Program-made: the position numbers and the translations under genes
The notes under the pieces: generated by a model
Told to the model about the DNA's origin: nothing
Database searches by the model: none
Seen by the model: only the letters and a program-made list of their open reading frames with translations
Part shown: positions 14,501 to 22,600 of the stretch, one piece after another
How the letters are laid out: each line of letters starts with the position of its first letter
Position numbering within the stretch: position 1 is the stretch's first letter
DNA from: a virus
Reading direction: 5' to 3' (one strand)
IMG/VR virus record: IMGVR_UViG_3300013119_000533
Location: 59,338-123,337 of that record
Length of the DNA: 64,000 bases

Positions 14501-15113
14501 CAACCGAACCAGTAGTAGTAAAGTCAAACACTACCTCTCTTTTGGTCTTTGACGTTCCAACAAATTCTGGTTTTTTCAACCAAAACTCTACAGTATTTCC
14601 ATTTTGTCCATTAATTTCAAGATTAGAAAACCTAGAACTTGCAGTGTGAAATATGTTCCCTACGTTCGGACCACCCTTGATAAAGATATATTCCTTAGTT
14701 GCAGGATTGCCATAGTTGCCAGATACCGATGTTCTAGTGCCCCAACCACCGCCTGCTCTGTTTTCCGAAAGTTTAATGTACCCTGTTGTTCTTGGATATT
14801 CATTCTCAAAGAGATGTAGGTCGAAACCACTTGAGTCATTGAAGAATCTTAATTTCTCTCTTAAGGTACCATCATAAGGGTAGAGTTGCTGGATTCTTTT
14901 TATACCTGCATCATAGTATTCTTCCAGGGAACCATATTGAACAAATTCTTCTGGAACAGAAAAGTCTGTGTGAGATTTTACTCGAACTTTATCCTTGATA
15001 TATTCTTCAATATATCCAACGGACTCCACGTCCGATAGGTACGCCGAAAAATCTCTTTTGGATTCTGTTTTTTGAGAACCCCCACCTCTTCCAAATAAAC
15101 TTTTAAGACTCAT
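2577..15113 (-). CDS. Giant LamG-containing virion protein, 4178 aa
   Basis: A single uninterrupted frame of 12.5 kb. Two concanavalin/LamG-like jelly-roll regions are visible. The first is at about residues 165-375 ('TVEFWLKKPEF', 'AWHHYSFTM', 'SLDEFRFWKTARN'). The second is at about 2965-3160 ('GVSFWMYLP', 'GWNHYYVEFDL', a 'CFVNGRPY' strand). Around residues 1380-1505 is a Thr/Val/Ala-rich beta module with strands like 'DTIQVIATDGTVITATA', related to modules in the next upstream gene. The C-terminal 150 residues are more charged and may anchor the protein. LamG folds commonly bind glycans, so host-surface adhesion or a tail-fibre/baseplate decoration role is inferred. It follows the 771-residue protein by 2 nt. 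No signal peptide or membrane segment was noted. Confidence 0.88.
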   Translation of the reverse strand: MSLKSLFGRGGGSQKTESKRDFSAYLSDVESVGYIEEYIKDKVRVKSHTDFSVPEEFVQYGSLEEYYDAGIKRIQQLYPYDGTLREKLRFFNDSSGFDLHLFENEYPRTTGYIKLSENRAGGGWGTRTSVSGNYGNPATKEYIFIKGGPNVGNIFHTASSRFSNLEINGQNGNTVEFWLKKPEFVGTSKTKREVVFDFTTTGSVEGEHKYGRFTIELDSSDSAKSPFLVTYQSGTTGFKDVRVGKPALYTSGSDDAWHHYSFTMQNVSSSVRLRSYVDGELHQTIMTGSSVGTLNTAMVGTIGSLVAYKDARELGAGNAASDRPQYPGRGYGKLSGSLDEFRFWKTARNSKEVGRFYNHQIGAGTNKNVENSSLGVYYKFNEGLVGDSGIDNIVLDYSGRVSNGDWVGYASVGRHTGSAITESSASFKEFRDPILYSTHPDVVAFTTSSLEEGYAFDLTNNSSLYYSIPDWIVDEDGQENGHELRKITQIMASYFDSLFIQIKEMKDVKENKYPDLKYKPHPFNNVKLESLGLVTPELFLDKDTINIFNDRNEEDKFREKLHNVKNFIYNNIYNNINSIYKSKGTERSFRNLFRCFGVDSELIKMNLYSTDSVYPLENSYIHSTVKNKYVNFDSESSTDATVFQTASLPGTYRQKDARGYVTGSSALPAGSTTQAQIFFPNRYPIEHDFYRSTPLSSSLFGCHAVRTNTAGQNGTSHAWTAVGDDDANFQVYAVKDTQNSTTAKFVLTCRNGLFDPIETEFIPDLYTSRRWHVAVRTRLENRLNPDAMNVSGSATSYFIELACINAIGNQIDQQHIISSSMSQAVGAAFTQASRRFYVGTHRTDFDGGILQRSDIKATNFRHWLTFLSDDELHQHTIDPKSFGVTNPTRDILPLGNAGGCHTPRSELLTINWNFESLTGSNTNGEMWVTDVSSGSVDSNLVGGSIEDTIKYMHPAKGISFGTIGTGSIDVEFDQAAKLQPLENVRSGDMVNISLNDDVVFTRETKPTDYYFSFEKSMYAVVSDEMLNFFAGINDFNNAIGAPVERFRQDYKGLSKLRQMFFDRVGNSPDIERFMEYYKWLDSSLSVMIDQFVPASVAASEDIRNVIESHILERNKFQSKYPTLELKKVEPLGQIRAINELLYDWNRGHAPLGSPNNKNCLWTSERAQRNTDLFVSGTLETDSDREIIRRASITSVSGSTYATRRLSRPYRLTVEDQRHAKGGDNTFGNKKKRFYTGVTSAHEKTHIAVTASEAASTACKDVINPHKKHKIHAPADIAFTHKDRDINDIAPFTIYSSSIDAPTDYKASLYLNFKKGVDITNLHSDEYGDDREVTLQSPFTERWVGGNAHRHQDLSGSLLGNIENKKDGRSRSEAFKIATGFESATATITVSDHTEINTSDTIQVIATDGTVITATAHGSTTTTTDINNPTFAVGTAAATALAIAACLNGNSRLTAARIASTVVQVTQNVEGASGNTTITITDSGDPGLTKTDFTGGVDGLYVLPPNATGLDDSNLPIIDHSIQHAQVLRGPLAKRPVNIDNIQSTTSSISLGNYNHMYDIVQYTSEDQRKDFLVDNLEQMTSSNSTGIPGVKEFARFARPVRKTVFKARFASPGGTEVAGNSRGGHGLDRETNQYSVYNSLNYRNLSVRGPMNFLSKLPQSASNKDSNSLVTNHKVNANPRHRRSMSGQKYSGETDINKDNLFVQHPIPQNDYQYAWITASLNTAGRPKIEFAGHLHSFTQAALGGNTTGSLRYERTYEFLSASTPFPGAAAFGNPIVNYAGINFHQYPHTLTNQDLDVGSNTSTLTSSLSTITVYKNNFAADKAITGDSGYLGALGPGHQLTASLFNIGLGFTTAVSTATANTYAAEAVDRSGYSKSFVDSFIGATAVSTGPTPFQYGWTSTNGVYQALAFRGTGLPHTDITNPPVSSDYWSWVALFNPITTPGSIDINFDVINQTSRSNNNMYLQYKKSGGSYVTVLELASNNSDLVASVSNNRHDRTEYVQQSVRLSGLGQGPERPLELRWIVRNSDISMDGLWSIRNIEIKAIAPAHFHTMILSKQGPYGYPSWKQLRVGQTQMGRYLRKKNIYAPPMEIGSPSNEGRRVVRTNTLGNYSWPDSTNHRRIYNTDRDVSNSSFRFTDPPVTSNRYPIKLFGMVLDSKGIPKLAVNKFVFSNIVGKFATDNLTNLLRVQTPDDQKINLLDNNMLRGFDLSKPVTDWARFDMDIFPKEENAYLERTRQRTEFKTDDFWKTVRSERTLTNVTNSQGNTIPRMSIWPLDEPDNFRTTALKTTSDHLGADGAGELFANYSVFHNNLHFPSASAVFARPFPMQATSSLPNSFTVQRFILSASYSAGKIYDQGLNTTNVFPENDLFFQAANTTNYNSIGGSGFNTSPGLPPGWKTHTYNGSSYGTASGPTNSVTEAQVGPRVMSDDFGTPSGLSPMAFVGRSVAVSAMYDPPKSSEHTLYRWVRTTSSYDFPGKITFLLRTGASTTAAGGGIVHKSTTPFYVQIGDEDQSRGDRGYRTVATIGSSSGDIDTYASDTAYQFVDVLVTASLTNQKIRFVSVVTGSSAANDISGQWAMKAPNVFEMKTIERDTFADLNVVNNTLEMAISDMTASFITSSVRTYTPTNSKKELFTPFDETGHSVISTTKISNYADLRGRFYTGSFGNSNNTNTPTYGFEEASGTFAYFLHQSGGYHIQNIYKKDERVDHHLFGSQFFKTPEHSGRNPFNFDNYNDFAHQTRLIAKDFSLVPEFRISEHMDHYINTVGGADPYFTCNDSFLTITGAASPSNSSMDNFYKIYSHTDFVKDFEVVEEQMLEIKSATPQRLMLKCKALKKFLPYKGLYPADRMTQLASEFSSSYSQHADGLWRNVLAPYYAPGIAFNTIKSGISVDYPIFEPHEDKIYNQYGVMFQSASVTSYMMTGSSSDFDNFPKANPNLSRNRIEIGGGSEWAKSLTGSIASGNHNDKIGVSFWMYLPMTNARGREQDWRSFSMDSLYPLQQCGTVISLGSGEVEDQAAFKKGFHLGYAIDNDSLTYSGFENKAQAQTGANKKFKTHFVAAGGNGKDFFVMKCTPPDGARFNPGWNHYYVEFDLNTIDVDNFKCFVNGRPYSTAAEITSSAGFTLDGSSAASVVLDGERNCYLGSHLGAVKSLNADSNVDLGFLGNTVDSTLKRGLATTKPSENIMTEVLVFNKQLDKYSVYALGGSNPDNPPAGATQISALSQGDTASSAKFQSKNHGSQIGPRNPYTVLPRSLHDNLVAWYRPGNDTGYMKAKSSLYASSDYLTDASMTNNLPVFNHASPLYSGKTILASSGSFESKIPDTTAAPTLANHLSGTFYGFSTWSGSLDQSPSWSSRSRRRWNGITDITNPAQYTLYYYVLNGGEIEGNGSTTYDAPAFKTWWTNARDNAGVNWKVLGTTTRSRDGYMVESTLRDNHPAGLSGSANTFVSGAYTIPTFVVGSKFNFTDDASIPRIGSPEYHKHFYTGSMDIGSEPTSLSLNIDTGIKSVTRIPFEAIVDPAIYTPPTVSTEDGNQTLFYEMEPHPSASLLGANTVKRRLTGDLSGPTVWSGSFNVTGAVQNTDFVRGVAAHSSSLVTKLDLDAIASTTTMYTRAASNFYAECLNLFIENSKGVTIRSSDVPQEIDSSVSTYEARVILGSGRGTSRDNPMYNNPAAFGPPCDVGRVKTKTPGGINLPRYYDKLGYGFAPYLPPHYDGLAEATLKFTPDSNTQYNSIRQILSETTVEFERFVSATGSMSSKGSGRSTTDSSVTMMIPASVNRDHAMHLSASFSGFGFNEDSFVQSYNSETGDIIENRSSLVLQTRFECPTFNFTGTADGDVDQPRTSKTTQTLPKIKGIWHQTGSITGKTRPSVWIGGPRDRSKGDLSKLIGLGIEREYNKIGSLPSSKLIKEAVIAVPFKTVNGEKKFFKLPKEEVYQSVRNLGFPEYRLDTEDARREQREAANILDDAAARRSGGSLPGDASSDRLGDPPRAITPRRSIFKMVKSMMDYNIPPHFNFLKYNDPTSKFIEPFAMYIFEFSVTLSRQDVANIWQNVTPDVGLDSYYGEGSRIISSQVVDHELFGPTDLMEDGGFDEDVQWMVFKVKQKAQTNYFKKKKLDKLPDGHPEKKLSVENDIFEYGFNWPYDYFSLIELVNIGTSIDFKYKPLDLQSSGFVGFSKE

Positions 15114-15115
15114 AA

Positions 15116-17431
15116 TTATTCAACTCTAAATTTAAACTCATCCTTATTAACGATGTTTTGACCATAACTATCCGTAGAGACCTCTAGTGCGTACATGTAC
15201 CCAGGCTCAAATAGAGACATATCAAGCTTGAAAAAACTTCCGCTTGAATCATATGACATCTTACTGTGTGGAATACTTCCTGAACCATACGATACAACCT
15301 CCTCTCCATCAATAACCCTATACGCCCGATAATATACATTATACAACACTTCATTCTGTAATTTATTACTTGCTACAGTATATATGTTTGGTTGGTGATC
15401 TTTTCTTCTCACATTAAGTCTCAATGATGGATTATCCTTGGTTCTATACACAGGTTTTAGATTAGACAAGGACACCACATACTCTTCATCTGCATTGCTA
15501 TATGGGAGAGGTGTGTGTGTCTTGACATATATTGCGGATCCTGTAAACAACTCATGCTTACCGCCATTGTGACTACTATCCGTATGAGACCAGACATCAT
15601 AAACCTTTGTGTGAGAACCTGTGGTTGCTAATGATGCGCTGTAAATCCCTGTTTCATGTAAGTAACATTCCGCAAAGTCTTGTGCCTGACCGTCAGCAAA
15701 GGTATTGCTTGGCACTGATACGTTCGTCACCGATGCCATACTAAGCGCTTTGTTGCCTGCGGTTCCAATAGCGTTCTGGGTGACTGTCACGGTACCGTCG
15801 CCGTTGTCTACTGCGGTAACTGCTAAACTGGTGTTCGCAATAGATTGTTGTATTCTTTCTGCAATTCCAGCATTGTTGCCAAGCACAGAGAAAATACCAA
15901 CAGTGGACGTGGTTGAACTATTTGCTGCGACTGAATTGTTCCCCTGTTGGAATGTAAACGTAACGGATGCGTCAGCAGAATCGGTCATCGTAAAAGTCTC
16001 AGCATTTCCAGGATTACCAGCAACGGTTATAGTTGCCTTTGCGCGTCCATCCTGAACGCCGCCTCCAACTGGTAGAACAATTGCTTTTGAACTAGACTTG
16101 AGGTCTGGATACAATCTAACTCTCATTAGCGCTTCGCCTGTAGATTGATCGGCACCATTGGGATCAGTCTTTAGTGCTGGAATGTTGGATAACCCCCTGC
16201 GAGTATAGTTGTACATGTATAACTGGTTTAGGTTCTCGGGTCCTGTTGCCAAAGATGAACTCTTGTAAAAGTTTGCTCTATCATCTCCTATCGAATCATC
16301 AAATCTCGCCTCGATACAAGGTCTCTTGAAGAAAAACTCCGTACCTCTAGCAAAAAATTTCTTAGTGTAGTATGACCTCTGTCGAGAACCATCCTCATAA
16401 GACCCTGACATCTTGATCATTACGCCATAATTCTCACGATCAGGATCAACGGTCGACTCTGCAGCAATCCATTCTTCGACCAATGCAGTTATATTAACCA
16501 ACACATCTTCTGTTCCATCGGTCAAATCAAATTTGTAGTGTGGTAGGTTTTCTCCAGCAGTGTATCCAACTTCATGAAAGTCACCGCCTTGGGTGGTCCA
16601 GCGAGATCTACCACCTCTCTGAACTTTTGTCAGTGTAAAGTGGGACGAATTTGAAATACTCTCTGGTATAATGGATCCAGAGGTGCCACCGACAACAGTG
16701 TTAGTGAGTCTAACTGTTGCGTTTGTGGAATCGCCCGTATCTTCGTTTGAGATAGATGCAGATAGATTTACACCAACAAGTGCGTCGACAGCTGTCTTTA
16801 CCTGTTTCGCGAACTTTCTAACATTCGCTGGTCCTGCCTGGTCTAATTGAACCTCGACTTCCGTGCCGTCAAGAGATGGTGCTGAACCAGTTCCATCGTT
16901 ATCAAACCAAAAATTGTATCTCTGATCTTCTTTGTTGTCATCTAGGACTTGAACTGAAAAATATTTGCCATCATAATGCGATAGGTTTGTTGAAACAAAT
17001 TTGATATCTGTTATATCCGCCACCTTTGTGTCATTTCGAAATATCCAGTTTGAAACGTCAAGGTCAGAATACTCCTCCATATCCAGACCAGACCCTTCAT
17101 CCCAAGAAGCTGAAATTGGTAAGATTGCCAAGGTTGAATCCTTTGGCAGAGTCTGACCATGTTCGGCATTATGTAATCTCAAAAAGAACCTAACGCTGCC
17201 CGATGCGGGGATAGTAGAATTAGTCCTATCTGTTGCGATCTTTGATATATCAAATTTTATGAGTGCTCTAGATTTCTCCAATGATCCAGACGAAGCCTGT
17301 CCAAATATAGAAAAAACTTCTAAGATATCTGAACGACCTGCATTCGATCCCGTTCCCCTGGTCGTCAACACTGAACTAAATGCATTGTTGATCGTGTTGT
17401 CGCCGTTTGAAAAATACCTCTTTATACTCAT
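15116..17431 (-). CDS. Virion protein with DNRLRE-like N-terminus, 771 aa
   Basis: The start ATG at 17431 overlaps the gp6 stop as ATGA. The first ~170 residues resemble DNRLRE-type beta modules of surface proteins: 'SGSLEKSRALIKFDISKIA', then 'SVRFFLRLHNAEHG' and 'ISASWDEGSGLDMEEYSD'. Two further beta modules follow at about residues 184-273 ('VKTAVDALVG... NATVRLTNTVVGGTSG') and 464-580 ('AETFTMTDSADASVTFTF... DNGDGTVTVTQNAIG'). Both are of the same style as one in the giant downstream protein. The C-terminal region ('LEVSTDSYGQNIVNKDEFKF') looks like an interaction domain. The gene lies between gp6 and the 4178-residue gene, so it probably links baseplate and side fibres; this is inference. 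Confidence 0.85.
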   Translation of the reverse strand: MSIKRYFSNGDNTINNAFSSVLTTRGTGSNAGRSDILEVFSIFGQASSGSLEKSRALIKFDISKIATDRTNSTIPASGSVRFFLRLHNAEHGQTLPKDSTLAILPISASWDEGSGLDMEEYSDLDVSNWIFRNDTKVADITDIKFVSTNLSHYDGKYFSVQVLDDNKEDQRYNFWFDNDGTGSAPSLDGTEVEVQLDQAGPANVRKFAKQVKTAVDALVGVNLSASISNEDTGDSTNATVRLTNTVVGGTSGSIIPESISNSSHFTLTKVQRGGRSRWTTQGGDFHEVGYTAGENLPHYKFDLTDGTEDVLVNITALVEEWIAAESTVDPDRENYGVMIKMSGSYEDGSRQRSYYTKKFFARGTEFFFKRPCIEARFDDSIGDDRANFYKSSSLATGPENLNQLYMYNYTRRGLSNIPALKTDPNGADQSTGEALMRVRLYPDLKSSSKAIVLPVGGGVQDGRAKATITVAGNPGNAETFTMTDSADASVTFTFQQGNNSVAANSSTTSTVGIFSVLGNNAGIAERIQQSIANTSLAVTAVDNGDGTVTVTQNAIGTAGNKALSMASVTNVSVPSNTFADGQAQDFAECYLHETGIYSASLATTGSHTKVYDVWSHTDSSHNGGKHELFTGSAIYVKTHTPLPYSNADEEYVVSLSNLKPVYRTKDNPSLRLNVRRKDHQPNIYTVASNKLQNEVLYNVYYRAYRVIDGEEVVSYGSGSIPHSKMSYDSSGSFFKLDMSLFEPGYMYALEVSTDSYGQNIVNKDEFKFRVE

Positions 17432-19221
17432 AATACGGTCCCCTGAATGTCTGCATTGGGATACTTGAGTTCATATATGTGATCAAACGGAATAGTTAGA
17501 GTCCTACCATCCATGCTTAAATTCTGTTCTATCTCATAAAAGAGAGTAGAGTATTGTTCTCCTTCCATATTTCGTACCGAGACATCCGTCACGTCGACGA
17601 CGAAATCTAGATTGCCTAAAAGTTTGTAAATATCGTTTAAGTACAGTGCTTCTCCAAGTTCTGGGTGGATTCTAAAATATTCAGAAATCTCCCTGTTACA
17701 AACTGTGATTGCTTCGGACGAAGTATAACTTCCGTCTGTTACGACCTGATAATCTATCCCAATGTTTATTATTCTCGCGTCCAAGATATCAAAAGTATCC
17801 GCCATCATTCTATAATGCTCGATCCAGGTCTTTAAATTATTCTTAAGGGTCAAATTACAATCAGTCAAGTTTCCACTCAAATCTTCCGAAGTGACATAGA
17901 GGTTTATGTTTCTCTTAAAAGAATCTTTATCGACAGCAACCGCACACCTCTTTATTGCTCCAAACTTCGCTGGCATGCTGTAGACCATAGATTTATAATC
18001 CTGCATTGTCACTGCACGGTTTTGAGAAGCAAATTGGTTTTTTGCCCTAACTATAATTTCATCCGTATCTGGAATTTCCAGATCTCCCAAAATTTGCTCT
18101 GGGTTGTGTACCTCTACAGAAGTGACAACCAGACTTCTTTTGGACTGTAACAAGATTGACTCATCAGGAAAAGCAAGCACAGGGTTTGTGACGACATTCA
18201 CGCTTCCAATGCTTGCATTTGTCACGTCCTTATCATCTCTCCTTACTCTGACTGACAATGTTGTGTTGGCAGGAGAGACTCCCATTTTTGTTGTAGACGT
18301 TAAATTTGTCGGATCAAACTCGTTATCAGAAACATACTGACTTCCAAACTGATTTAATACGACTTTTGAAGGATCTTCGTAAGATCCCGAAACAATATCA
18401 TTATCACTACCTTGACCAAACTGAAGTTCTACTCCGTTTTGAAAAAAACTTGCAACATACCTCCTCGGTACCGTTAAAGGTTTTATGATATTTTTAACCC
18501 TCTCGCTGTCTGGGTTCCTATTTGCCAAGTCGACATATATTACATCTTGCGATAAATGATCCACTTCGTAATACCGATGCCCTTCCTCGTCAACGACATC
18601 AACGATTTCAGAAGCATTTTCCACATTAAGAGTGATGGTTTTAAATCTTTCGAACGCACCAGTAGAAATCGAGATCGATTCAACGAATCCAGACTTTATC
18701 TGACCCAGTGCCCTAATTGCGTACTCAGAAGGGGCGCCCGTATCTGGGTTGGTTGCTGCGACGATTGTTTCGTTTTCGGGTGATGAAAAGTCAACATCCT
18801 CAATCAACGTATAGCGGCCGCCATCAACACTTGCAAATTCACTCCCCTGTTTTAAGACGGGTATATAATTTGTGTCTGGTGTATTTGTTATTGAATTTAC
18901 TGGGACTGTAATATAAAATTCACAGATACCATAAGATGTGATTGCTTCCGAGTATTTATACCCCATTGATCTTGCAAGAGATATCACGTTCTGCTTCTCA
19001 ACAGCAGTCTCTAGAAAACTTTCATTTACCTGGTAGTCCAAGTAGTATGATAAAACGTCTCCAACATAAGCTACCGAATCCAATAACAAAGACCCGAAAG
19101 ATGCTTCCGAAAAGTCCTGGTATGTGTCTGGGTAATATCTTCTGGCGTGCTCAACAAGGCGTGCCTTTATTGAATTAAAATCTCTCGCTGTGTATGAAAT
19201 GGGTATCTTCTTCTTTGGCAT
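17428..19221 (-). CDS. 6: Baseplate wedge protein, T4 gp6-like / baseplate J family
   Basis: The N-terminus has the characteristic gp6 signature 'YTARDFNSIKARLVEHARRY', then 'DFSEASFGSLLLDSVAYVGD' and 'YYLDYQVNESFLETA'. In T4, gp6 dimers form the continuous inner ring of the baseplate that triggers sheath contraction. At 597 residues the protein is close to the usual length for the family. Baseplate-J-like features continue with 'NQFASQNRAVTMQDYKSMVY', which is the conserved late motif. The ATG at 19221 is preferred to the TTG one codon upstream because GAGAGG lies about 7 nt before it. It is immediately downstream of the gp25 gene, the same pairing as in T4-like marine phages. Confidence 0.95.
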   Translation of the reverse strand: MPKKKIPISYTARDFNSIKARLVEHARRYYPDTYQDFSEASFGSLLLDSVAYVGDVLSYYLDYQVNESFLETAVEKQNVISLARSMGYKYSEAITSYGICEFYITVPVNSITNTPDTNYIPVLKQGSEFASVDGGRYTLIEDVDFSSPENETIVAATNPDTGAPSEYAIRALGQIKSGFVESISISTGAFERFKTITLNVENASEIVDVVDEEGHRYYEVDHLSQDVIYVDLANRNPDSERVKNIIKPLTVPRRYVASFFQNGVELQFGQGSDNDIVSGSYEDPSKVVLNQFGSQYVSDNEFDPTNLTSTTKMGVSPANTTLSVRVRRDDKDVTNASIGSVNVVTNPVLAFPDESILLQSKRSLVVTSVEVHNPEQILGDLEIPDTDEIIVRAKNQFASQNRAVTMQDYKSMVYSMPAKFGAIKRCAVAVDKDSFKRNINLYVTSEDLSGNLTDCNLTLKNNLKTWIEHYRMMADTFDILDARIINIGIDYQVVTDGSYTSSEAITVCNREISEYFRIHPELGEALYLNDIYKLLGNLDFVVDVTDVSVRNMEGEQYSTLFYEIEQNLSMDGRTLTIPFDHIYELKYPNADIQGTVL

Positions 19222-19243
19222 CAAAAATCCTCTCTATAAATAG

Positions 19244-19627
19244 TCATCGAACTGAATTTACATCTAATGATAAATTAAGGATATCGTCAGACAAAATCCC
19301 CTCTATGTTATAAGATAACTTAATGTTCAGTACGTGTTCTTCGATAAAAACGCTCAAATTTCTTATAACTACCGCAGGCATGTATGTGTCAATCTGGGTT
19401 GCGATCCTGTTTTCAAGTTCTGCTACCACCCTATGTGATTCGTTTTCGAAGAGAAAAGTTCTTACACCTACGCCGAAGTCTGGATTCATCACCCTTTCGC
19501 CTGGATTAGTTAAAAGTAAATTCTTTAGGTTTTGTTTCGTGTTTTCTGCCAAGGTCTTGTTTAATCCAATACATCCCTCTGCTTTTGAGACAGCAACTGG
19601 TAACTTTGGGCTGATTCCCACACTCAT
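19244..19627 (-). CDS. 25: Baseplate wedge protein, GpW/gp25 family
   Basis: A 127-residue protein with the gp25 hallmark 'LLLTNPGERVMNPDFGVGVR', then 'ENRIATQIDTYMP' and an ordered C-terminal beta region. In contractile injection systems gp25 family proteins bind the wedge core and nucleate the sheath. Length matches the family (about 110-150 aa). The start overlaps the stop of the 2800-residue gene by 4 nt (ATGA), indicating translational coupling. Position directly before gp6 matches known baseplate operons. Confidence 0.95.
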   Translation of the reverse strand: MSVGISPKLPVAVSKAEGCIGLNKTLAENTKQNLKNLLLTNPGERVMNPDFGVGVRTFLFENESHRVVAELENRIATQIDTYMPAVVIRNLSVFIEEHVLNIKLSYNIEGILSDDILNLSLDVNSVR

Positions 19628-22600
19628 TGATCTTCACCCTCCTTGTCCTTGCAGATCCCTTCTGCTTCTTCTTCCCCTGGTGTTTCGCACTGTTTTCTTT
19701 CTTTAATATTACTTAGTGTCTCGCCAGTTATTTGTGGCGCGGAAAGTGCGAGAAGACCGAAAGGACCTAGTGGATATCCATACCTGGTGTTGGATCCCGT
19801 AGTCAACCCTGCTACGTGTTTCGAGACTTTAGCAATATCAGAAAAGCTAGGAGTAGGCAATGTAGATAACAAGATGTCTATTGGTAGAGAGTTAATAGGA
19901 ACATATTGTTTTTTGCCGTTCTTCTTACCAAATCCTCGATCCAAGTCACCATCATAATTACCATCAACAATGGGATGTCCGACTAACTCATTTGTCAGTC
20001 CAGACTTCATTTCACAAGGATCCTCCCTGTATTGTTTCCTCATATCTCTATAGGCGGGGTCTCCAAAGCGGCCGACGGTCCTGACGGTACGGGCATAAGA
20101 TTGTTTCACAAGTTTCTCTAATATTTTATAAAACATTTTCCAAAAGTCGCCCATCGTAGCCCCAAAATCAAACGCTCTACTTTCATCAATATCAGTCTCT
20201 GGGAATATAACCTCTGGTTCATGCGCAGTTCCCGTTATGCCCATATACCCGAGGCAAGCCATCTTAGTTGCAGTTAAAAGACCGTCATCGGACCTGAATT
20301 CATCAAAAATTATACTGTTTTGCAGGGTATGTATTCCAACATACCTATCTAACGGAAACAATATCTTCAAGGCAACGTTAGCAGGATGATTAACAGGCGC
20401 GTCATTGATGGGGCGTGATCCCATCGATGCATCCACTGGTCCGAGAGCAAGTAAGTTTGTTACGATACTCTCCTCTTTTAGTGCATAAATGCGATCCCTA
20501 ATCATCTCCCTTCTTGTCTGCAGTCCTATGAATCCTGTTTGGGATGGTGTCATCGGAAAGAAAATCTCCTCTGACTCTTCAGCATACAGATCATCCAAAC
20601 ACCCAACATCCTCTATGTGCTCGTGAATTGGTATAGAATAAACAAGAGTATTCTTAACGTCATCATCAAAAATATTTATAGGCATGTAACTGTTGGAAAC
20701 CATAGCAGACCCCAAAGTCTGAAACGAAGATTGTACCGATGCCAGGTTATAGAAAGATGACCTATAGTCTAAACTTGTTGGGCCCTCGGCAGTATTCAGC
20801 GGGTATTTATCAGCATATGCAAGAAAACATTTCTTCCTGTTAAAGAGAGATCCGTCGGACATAAGCCCAACAGTTCTACTATCGACTGAACTCATATCGA
20901 CTTGTCTATCTACATGTGGGCGGAAATCTGCAAATATATCAGATGGTTTTGTTTCCATAACGTTGATGCCAGATACTTCGGAAGACCCCGCGCCAGCTGG
21001 TGTAGCAGGTCTCTCGTATTGACGATATGCCTTTTGGCCCATCATGAGGCGGCCGCCGATTTGAAGGTTGCTTTTTAGAAAATCATATAACTCTTGTTGC
21101 TTTGGCACGATAGTACTCGCGTAGAACTCGTTTATCGGAATATCCAAATTGAAAGTTTCGTCTTCTTGTACCCCTGATGGTGAATTCCATGTTACTGGTT
21201 TTCCAATAGCCAAAGCACCGCTGGCGGATTTGGGTGATGAAAACTGCCTTTCATCCAAAATAGGAGTGTAAGTCCTGCTGATGTAATAGTCCAGAACCGC
21301 TTTTTGCATGCGGCCGCCGCCATACCAAGGTGTTCCGCGAGTGCTGGGCGGGGACCCGTATCCGCTTGGATTGGAACCGATCCTCCAGTCATCAAGATTA
21401 ACCTTCATCGAGTCGGCGTTGTCTTCTCGTAAAGAATAATACCATTTTCTCGCATAGTCTATCGACCTCTTTGCTGTAGCAACTTGCTCAAAAATTTCCT
21501 TTGCGTTGTCGTAGTACCCAGAACCGCGAGGCATTCTGGGGTCATCTCTCCAGTGCACTCTTGTTTTGATAGTGTTTTCTTCTGAAGTGTTTGTCGGCCA
21601 GTTGTGTATGATATCTATCATATTTGTCAAACATTCAACAATAAGTTCCGCCTTGCGTCGTCTGGGGATGTCTTTATATGCGTACCCTGGATTATCACTG
21701 TACCTTTCTTGCTCGAAAACAAACTCGCGCCCTAGCCACTTATAGGCACCTAACTTTGACCATTGAGCATGAAACGTCTCGGCCCATGGTCTCGTGAGTG
21801 TGCCGACGCCAGGGAATGCCTTGGGAAGCGCTTCTGGACCCTCTATGTTATTGCTCCAAGTTCGGAGCATTTCGCGGTTTGCGTCAAACGCGCCGTCGTC
21901 TGCGTTGACGTCGTCAATAATAAACAACACTCTTTCTATAAGTTCTCCCTTGGATACTTGTCCAGACCTGTAGGCGTAGTCAAGTTCTGTCAATATTGCG
22001 TCTTCTGATAGTGGTTCTATTATTTCTGCTGCTTCTATAGTTCTCGGACTTGGATTGCCCCAATTTATACCATAACCAGAAATGTTTGCCGTGAACCCGA
22101 ACGGGGTTCCGCCGCTTTCCACATCGGGATGCCTAGTTATAACGTTCTCTGGTTTCTTGGCAGCGAACCCTATGTCAATCATCATCCTAATTGCTATGGA
22201 CTTATAACAGCGGCCAGAGTGCCAAATCTGTCGGGCGGATGGGGAATCATATACATAATACGCAGGCAGAGTGGGGCGTCCAGCAAAAAAGTTACTTATT
22301 AGTTTTAGATAAAACTTCTGAACAAAATCATATTCAACTCTATTTCTCTCCAGATTTTCCTCAAGTGCCTGCATCCTCTCCACTCTAGTGTCAGTATCTT
22401 CGGCGCCAAAAAGTAGGTGCTCCATGTCAGTTGGGGAAACATATTCGGAATACAAACTTGTCTCGGGGTTGGTACCGATGTTGAGTATGTTCCGAAGCAA
22501 AGGATCCGAGTCTACTTCTAAGTACAATTCATTGTAAATCCTAAAAAACTCTGGAAAATTCTTTATTCTATAGAATTTCTCCATCCAGAAGTGTCCAGAG

